Shown here piece by piece: positions 6,849 through 12,376 of a DNA stretch of 12,376 nt (positions within the stretch are counted from its first letter, which is position 1; each line of letters begins with the position of its first letter). The notes beneath the pieces are model-generated. The model worked only from the letters and a program-made list of their open reading frames with translations, made no database searches and was not told the origin of the DNA. The position numbers and the translations under genes are program-made. The stretch covers positions 1-12,376 of the forward strand of contig DASQHM010000111.1 in NCBI GenBank assembly GCA_035632095.1. The letters run 5' to 3'. The DNA comes from DASQHM01 sp035632095. Lineage in GTDB: Bacteria; Pseudomonadota; Alphaproteobacteria; Ferrovibrionales; Ferrovibrionaceae.

Positions 6849-7745
6849 ATGAAACCTGACCGCAAGCTCCGTTTTCACGCGCGGCCTGCGCTAGCCTTGG
6901 CCGCAGGCGCACTCGCGTTGCTCATAGGAGCAACGGCCGCATCGTCTCGGGCAGTGACCAGCACCGTGGCGGCCGAGAGCCGCCTGACCGCGCATGCGCA
7001 GGTCACGCTCAAATCCGGCGCCATCGTCGAGCTATGGAGCATCCGGCCGTTCCGCTCGCGCCAGGGCTGGACTGCGTTGATGCTGCAATATCAGACCAAG
7101 ACCCCGTTCAGCGACAGGGTGGCACTGCGCCGGGAGGCCGACGAGATCTGGGAGAGATTCGTGATCGACGCGATCAGGTCGGGCCAGCGCGTCGCGATCA
7201 TCTCCGCCAACGAGTTTCGGCCCGCGTCGAACGCCAGCTCGGTGAGGACCCCCTCGTTCGACTTCATCTATCGGCTCGACCAGGGTAGTTGGCGGGCGCA
7301 GGAGAGCATCGTCAACCCGCCGCAGCGCATCGAAGCCGAAACCGTGAAGGAGTTCGTCGCGCGCACCGATTGGCTGGCCGCGAACCACGATGCCAACGCG
7401 CTGCTGCTGTACCTCGCCGACGATTGGACGGCGGGCGTGAAAGTGCAAAGCGACCGTGGCGTCGAGGAAACGGTGCTTGACCGCTCGCAGGTCGCGGCGC
7501 AGCTCCGCGTCTCGGAGCAGCGCATGAAGAATCACGAACACAAGCGCGAAATCGTCAAGATCGACATTGCCGCCGACGGGCAATCGGCGACGGTGGAGAG
7601 CCTGGAGCGGGACACGTTCGAGGTCGGCGGGGAACGATTCGCCAGCAAGGCGCACGAGATCGACGAGATCCGGCTGGTCAACGGCAGCCTCGTCTTCACC
7701 CGCTCGGCCTCCGATGGGAACGTCCAGCGGGAACAGGCGCTCTGA
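6849..7745 (+). CDS. exported or membrane-anchored protein with NTF2-like C-terminal half
   Basis: This 298-residue protein is not assigned to a named family. Residues 1-11 are basic, and residues 12-33 (ALALAAGALALLIGATAAS) form a signal peptide or anchor, so it acts in or beyond the inner membrane. Residues about 50-160 form a domain I cannot place. Residues about 163-288 have the alpha-then-curved-beta pattern of SnoaL/NTF2-like (DUF4440) domains: a helix at VKEFVARTDWLAANH, a DDWTAGVKV strand, and final strands at TVESLERDTFEV and RLVNGSLVFTR. ATG 6849 is chosen because the signal peptide starts there. In-frame TTG 6786 and ATG 6816 would add residues with no signal character. It converges on the UGSC selenoprotein gene. 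Confidence 0.7.
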   Translation: MKPDRKLRFHARPALALAAGALALLIGATAASSRAVTSTVAAESRLTAHAQVTLKSGAIVELWSIRPFRSRQGWTALMLQYQTKTPFSDRVALRREADEIWERFVIDAIRSGQRVAIISANEFRPASNASSVRTPSFDFIYRLDQGSWRAQESIVNPPQRIEAETVKEFVARTDWLAANHDANALLLYLADDWTAGVKVQSDRGVEETVLDRSQVAAQLRVSEQRMKNHEHKREIVKIDIAADGQSATVESLERDTFEVGGERFASKAHEIDEIRLVNGSLVFTRSASDGNVQREQAL

Positions 7746-7779
7746 CCGGCGGAAGCCGGACGACATCCCGGCCCGCCGG
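7746..7779. terminator. GC-rich stems between convergent genes
   Basis: CCGGC (7746-7750) and GCCGG (7755-7759) pair around a GGAA tetraloop. A second CCGGC/GCCGG set lies at 7768-7772 and 7775-7779 and could pair with the first. The stems fill the 39 bases between the stop codons of the NTF2-like gene and the UGSC gene. There is no T-run, so intrinsic termination is uncertain. Confidence 0.35.
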
Positions 7780-7784
7780 AAATC

Positions 7785-8309
7785 TCACGCCTTCGTAATC
7801 GCCTTCACGATTGCCGCGAGCGCCCGATCGGCGAGCGCCCTCAGCTCATCGTCGGTGCGGTCCTGGATCGGATGCGCCACGAACACCACGGCCGGATCGA
7901 AGCCGAGCGACTTCGACTGCGCCGCGGCGGCGGCGACGAACTCGGTGGTGGCGACGCCGACGCTCGGAATTCCGCGGCTCTCCAGGTCTGCGATGTCATG
8001 CATACAGCACGACGTGCAGGACCCTCAGTCGGCCAGGCCTTCGACGACGACGTTGCACTCCGCCGCGATCTGCTGCTTCAACGCCACCGGCGCCACGCGG
8101 GTGAAGGTCGGCTTGCGGTACCGCTTCACGGCGATGCCGCGCTCCGCCAGCAGCGCGTCGAGCCGGTCGAGGAACACGTTGCCGCGCGCCTTGGAGATGT
8201 CGAGCACGCCGACGGTGAGCCTGTCGAGCTTAGCGGGCCTCGGCAGCCGCGCCCGCGCGGCCGGCGCGCGCTCGGCCGTGGGATCGAGAAGGATGGTCGG
8301 ATCTCTCAT
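7785..8309 (-). CDS. UGSC family selenoprotein (in-frame UGA read as selenocysteine)
   Basis: The frame opens at ATG 8309 and reaches a TGA at 8025-8027 after 94 codons. It continues unbroken to a true TGA at 7785, giving 174 residues with Sec at 95. Around the TGA the protein reads VVVEGLAD-U-GSCTSCC-MHDIADL, which is the U-G-S-C motif of the UGSC selenoprotein family. I know that family from metagenomic selenoproteome surveys, and its function is not established. Sec95 and Cys98 form a U-x2-C redox pair, with Cys101 and Cys102 beside it. The fold looks Rossmann-like, with LTVGVLDISK as first strand, the strand ending at Sec, and GIPSVGVATTEF after it. AGGGAG (8318-8323) and an ATGA overlap couple it to the thioredoxin-fusion gene. 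A SECIS-like hairpin follows the UGA. Automated calling would split it into 8025-8309 and 7785-8003. Confidence 0.88.
7985..8023 (-). promoter_or_regulatory. SECIS-like hairpin for UGA decoding
   Basis: In the minus-strand mRNA, directly after the UGA, GUCGUGC pairs with GCAUGAC (7995-8013) as a 7-bp stem with one G-U pair around the loop UGUAU. It is extended below by CUGC/GCAG and GGU/ACC, separated by small bulges, 14 bp in all. Counting the U of UGA as 1, the loop carries G23 and U24, the same positions and bases that SelB reads in the E. coli fdhF element. The bulged U17 of fdhF is not present. The G-U pair would be an A-C mismatch on the other strand, so the fold favours the coding orientation. 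Confidence 0.75.
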
Positions 8310-9742
8310 GCGGCGATCTCCCTGGTGACGGGGCTGGAGCCGATCGGGCCGGACGCGGCCCAACCGGCAATGACGGCGGAGAACAGTCCGGCGGTGCCGC
8401 CGGCGCGAACGATGTTGAGTCCGCCGGGCCGGAACTTCGGAACCATGTTGTCGGCGAGGCTTGGTGGCAGGCCTTCGGCGATGCCGCCGGCGCCCTGGAC
8501 CAGCTCGCGGCCGGGGGTCAGCAGCAGCGTTTCCAGCTCCTGCCTGAGCCGCGCCTTGGACCAGCCGGCTTCGATGAACACGCGGCTGTGTTCGGGCGAA
8601 ACCACGAGCAGCGCGTCGCCCATCATGGCGAGCTTCGGATGGTCGACGGCGCGGAGCGACAGCGCGAAGGAACGCGCCAGCGATTCCGGGGTCCGTGATT
8701 TCTGGTCGACGATGCCTTGCACGCCCTCGCCCGCGAACACCGTCACCGTCGATGCGCCGCGCGCGAAGCCGCGTTCGACGGAGAGCGGTTCCCATGGACT
8801 GTCTTCGGCTTCGGCGAAGCAGAAGGTGTATTTGCCGGGCGTGCCGAGGGTCGCGCGGTCCACCTCGCCCGGCCGGCCGCCACCCACGTTGCGGATGATG
8901 AGCTGAAGCGCGCGGCCGATGGCGGCGTTGGCGCGATTGCCCTGGCCGAGCGCATTGCCGGCGGAATTCATGCCGATGGCCTTGGCGACGGGACCGTTCA
9001 CGATCAGCACCGGACCGGCGAACATGGTGGTACAGAGGACGCCGTGCATGCCGAATTCGTCGATCAGCGCCGCTTCCAACGCGGCCAGGATCACCGGCAT
9101 GTATTCCGGCTTGGCGCCCGCCATCACCGCGTTGATGGCGACCTTCTCCACCGTGCACGGCGCCAGGTCCGGTGGCACGATGCCGACGACTTCGTCGGCC
9201 GAGCGGTTGGTGCCTTGCAGCATGCGCAGCACGCGCGTCTCGGTCGGCGGCACGACGGGCAAGCCATCCGTCCAGCCGCGCTCGTAGCACGCCTCCATCT
9301 CGTCCTCGCCGGAGCCGATCTCGACCCGCCGCGCCGCGAGGCGCACGTTGCCGAACCGCAACGCCAGGTCTTCGGCGATGCCGTCCTCGAGGGTGCGCGA
9401 ACCGCAGCCCGGCCTGAGTTCCGGCAGCTTGGCGCCGATATCGGCGCGGCCGGCGATACGGCGCCAGTCTTCCCTATGCCAACCGTAGGTGCGCGCCACC
9501 TCGCGCCCACCCTCGACGCGGATCAAGGTCGGAACGATCTCTATGCCGAGCCGGTAGGAGGTTTCGAGGGTGCCGTCGTGAACGCGACGGGAGACGCCGG
9601 ACGGAAAGGACGGATCGTCCTGGCTATAGACCGTGAGGGGCATGCCCCCGCCGTCGAGCTCGCGCAGCACCGGCTCGACCAGGACGCAGGTCGGGCAGTC
9701 CCTTTTGGCGATGACGATCAGTCCGTCGGGCAAGGCGATCAT
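8306..9742 (-). CDS. thioredoxin-fold fusion protein, partner of the UGSC selenoprotein
   Basis: This is a 478-residue cytoplasmic protein with no signal peptide. Residues 1-105 are a thioredoxin-like domain with the redox motif C16-P-T-C19 after strand DGLIVIAKRD and the cis-proline motif V70-P71-T72. A linker contains PGCGSRT (Cys113), reminiscent of the U/CGSC motif. Residues about 150-478 are a large conserved-looking domain with signature segments GWTDGLPVVPPTE (156-168), AINAVMAG (202-209), VNGP (248-251), GMNSAGNALGQGNRANA (257-273), NVGGGRPGE (285-293) and SPWEPLSVERGFA (315-327). I know no proven function for it. The stop overlaps the UGSC start as ATGA, implying the two products act together, perhaps with the thioredoxin domain reducing the selenoprotein. 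ATG 9742 has no Shine-Dalgarno and lies close to a -10-like TATACT, suggesting a leaderless mRNA. An upstream ATG at 9793 is possible. Confidence 0.8.
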   Translation of the reverse strand: MIALPDGLIVIAKRDCPTCVLVEPVLRELDGGGMPLTVYSQDDPSFPSGVSRRVHDGTLETSYRLGIEIVPTLIRVEGGREVARTYGWHREDWRRIAGRADIGAKLPELRPGCGSRTLEDGIAEDLALRFGNVRLAARRVEIGSGEDEMEACYERGWTDGLPVVPPTETRVLRMLQGTNRSADEVVGIVPPDLAPCTVEKVAINAVMAGAKPEYMPVILAALEAALIDEFGMHGVLCTTMFAGPVLIVNGPVAKAIGMNSAGNALGQGNRANAAIGRALQLIIRNVGGGRPGEVDRATLGTPGKYTFCFAEAEDSPWEPLSVERGFARGASTVTVFAGEGVQGIVDQKSRTPESLARSFALSLRAVDHPKLAMMGDALLVVSPEHSRVFIEAGWSKARLRQELETLLLTPGRELVQGAGGIAEGLPPSLADNMVPKFRPGGLNIVRAGGTAGLFSAVIAGWAASGPIGSSPVTREIAA

Positions 9743-9752
9743 GGCGCCGCCC

Positions 9753-9758
9753 AGTATA
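9753..9758 (-). promoter_or_regulatory. candidate -10 of the thioredoxin-fusion/UGSC operon
   Basis: TATACT on the minus strand is a good -10 hexamer. Upstream, TTGTTT is a weak -35 candidate at a 19-base spacing. Transcription would begin about 4-5 bases before ATG 9742, which agrees with the lack of a ribosome site there. The call rests on motif matching alone. Confidence 0.3.
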
Positions 9759-9792
9759 GCCGATGCGGGCGCGTGCGAAACAAACCGTCGCA

Positions 9793-9822
9793 TTGACGGG
9801 CCGGAGATCGCAGCCCTAGCAT
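9793..9822 (+). promoter_or_regulatory. candidate promoter of selAB
   Basis: TTGACG (9793-9798) and TAGCAT (9817-9822) are separated by 18 bases and resemble -35 and -10 elements. The start of transcription would fall near 9829, about 20 bases before the selA ATG. It lies in the 106-base divergent spacer shared with the selenoprotein operon. Confidence 0.35.
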
Positions 9823-9848
9823 GTGGGCACGCGGCAACAAGGTCCGTG

Positions 9849-11257
<1,409 letters not shown>

Positions 11258-11261
<4 letters not shown>

Positions 11262-12376
11262 TCGTCGCCACCGCCGGCCATGTGGATCACGGCAAGACCA
11301 GCCTGGTGCGCAGCCTCACCGGCGTCGACACCGACCGGCTTGCGGAGGAAAAGCGCCGGGGCATGTCCATCGAGCTCGGATTCGCCTATGCCGATTTCGC
11401 CGGCGCGCGGATCGGCTTCGTGGACGTGCCTGGACACGAGCGTTTCGTACGCAACATGCTGGCGGGCGTCGCGGCAATCGATTTCGCGCTGCTCGTGATC
11501 GCGGCCGACGATGGGCCGATGCCGCAGACGCGCGAGCATGTGGCGATCCTCGATCTGCTCGGGGTGAAACGCGGCGCCGTCGCCCTGACCAAGATCGACC
11601 GCGTGGCCGAAACGCGGATTGCCGAAGTGCGCGGGCAGATCGCCGGATTGCTGGCGCCGACCGGGCTCGCCAATGCGCCGGTATTTCCCGTCGTAGCCAC
11701 CGACGAGACCAGCATCGGCGCGTTGCGCCAGCACTTAGGCATTGCCGAGAACGCCGCAGATATCAAACCCGCGGACGGCTATTTTCGTCTCGCTGTGGAT
11801 CGCGCGTTCGTACTGCCGGGCATCGGGCTGATCGCGACCGGTGCGGTATTCGCGGGCGAAGCGCGGGTGGGCGACCGGCTGACGGTGTCGCCGCTCGGCA
11901 AGTCCGTTCGGCTGCGTTCCATCCGCACCCAGGACCGGCCGTCGGAGATCGCGCGCGCCGGCGATCGCGCGGCGCTCAACATTGCCGGCGACGTGGAGCG
12001 GGCCGAGCTGCAACGGGGCGACTGGATCGTGGCGCCGGAGGTCCACGCGCCCGCGGATCGCATCGACGTGCGTCTGCACGTCTTGCCCGGCGAAGCGCGC
12101 GCGCTCGCGCATTGGACGCCGGTTCATGTCCATCTCGGCGCGGCGGACGTGACCGGTCGCGTCGCGGTCCTCGAGGGCCGGAGCATCGCGCCCGGAACGC
12201 AAGGCCTGGCCCAGCTCGTCCTCGATCAGCCGGCCGGTGCGCTCACGCACGACCGGTTCGTGCTGCGCGATCAATCGGCCTTGCGGACCATCGCGGGCGG
12301 CATGGTGCTCGATCCGTTTGCGCCGGCGCGCGGCCGGTCGAAACCGCATCGCCTCGCAGCGCTTGCCGCGCATTCG
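11258..12376 (+). CDS. selB: selenocysteine-specific elongation factor SelB, 3' end outside the window
   Basis: The first 373 codons are present and no stop is reached. SelB is the GTPase that brings Sec-tRNA(Sec) to the ribosome at UGA codons marked by a SECIS. G1 is GHVDHGKT (7-14), G2 lies in RGMSIELGF (Ser in place of the usual Thr), G3 is DVPGH (56-60) and G4 is TKID (111-114). Two beta-barrel domains follow, beginning near FRLAVDRAFVLPGIG and including PVHVHLGAADVTGRV. These resemble EF-Tu domains II and III. The C-terminal winged-helix domains that bind the SECIS should lie beyond base 12376. ATG 11258 overlaps the selA stop as ATGA, so the two are translationally coupled. Confidence 0.95.

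Noticed and set aside
8306..8308. TGA of the thioredoxin-fusion gene as a second selenocysteine codon
   Set aside because: It overlaps the UGSC start codon as ATGA. Read-through gives an Arg/Ala-rich shadow frame of the UGSC gene, and no redox motif surrounds it.
7785..8309. Pseudogene or two separate genes split by a nonsense codon
   Set aside because: The TGA is in the UGSC motif context, a SECIS-like hairpin follows, selAB are adjacent, and both halves keep good protein character.

Overview
The window reads as a GC-rich alphaproteobacterial chromosome segment, most likely Hyphomicrobiales (Rhizobiales). Three things support this: strong G/C preference at third codon positions, gene families common in that order (PAS_5-type PAS protein, DUF1272 zinc-ribbon protein, DUF2846-like exported protein), and intergenic palindromes of types I recall from rhizobial genomes. 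The genus cannot be fixed from this sequence alone.

Left part (about 1-4766) is a mixed block of short transcription units. A small membrane protein (176-721) converges on a LigI-like amidohydrolase on the minus strand (831-1718), with two large palindromes between them. Divergent from the amidohydrolase, on the plus strand, are a dienelactone-hydrolase family enzyme (1801-2532), a single-PAS-domain protein (2556-3017) and a DUF1272 protein (3122-3433). A minus-strand exported DUF2846-like protein (3444-3884) follows. Next come a probable frameshifted N-terminal scrap of a phosphoserine-phosphatase-like gene (4001-4179) and a carboxymuconolactone-decarboxylase family protein (4215-4766). The lactonase-like, DLH and CMD families point to ring-cleavage or lactone catabolism, but no complete pathway is present.

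Middle part: a REP-like inverted repeat (4773-4842) precedes a long HpaB/AbfD-family gene (4937-6523). It resembles 4-hydroxybutyryl-CoA dehydratase along its length but lacks two of the four known iron-sulfur ligands. A 325-base spacer leads to an exported protein of unknown function with an NTF2-like C-terminal half (6849-7745).

Right part (7785-12376) is the notable region, a compact selenium island. On the minus strand, a thioredoxin-fold fusion protein (8306-9742) overlaps by ATGA a gene that looks split by a TGA (7785-8309). Read through as selenocysteine, that TGA gives one 174-residue protein with the motif U-G-S-C followed by T-S-C-C, i.e. a member of the UGSC selenoprotein family. 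A SECIS-like hairpin begins just after the UGA and places G and U in its apical loop at the same distance from the UGA as in E. coli fdhF. Divergent from this pair, 106 bases away, are selA (9849-11261) and selB (from 11258, running off the window), also overlapping by ATGA. The machinery that decodes UGA is therefore next to a gene that needs it. selC (tRNA-Sec) and selD were not found here and must lie elsewhere.
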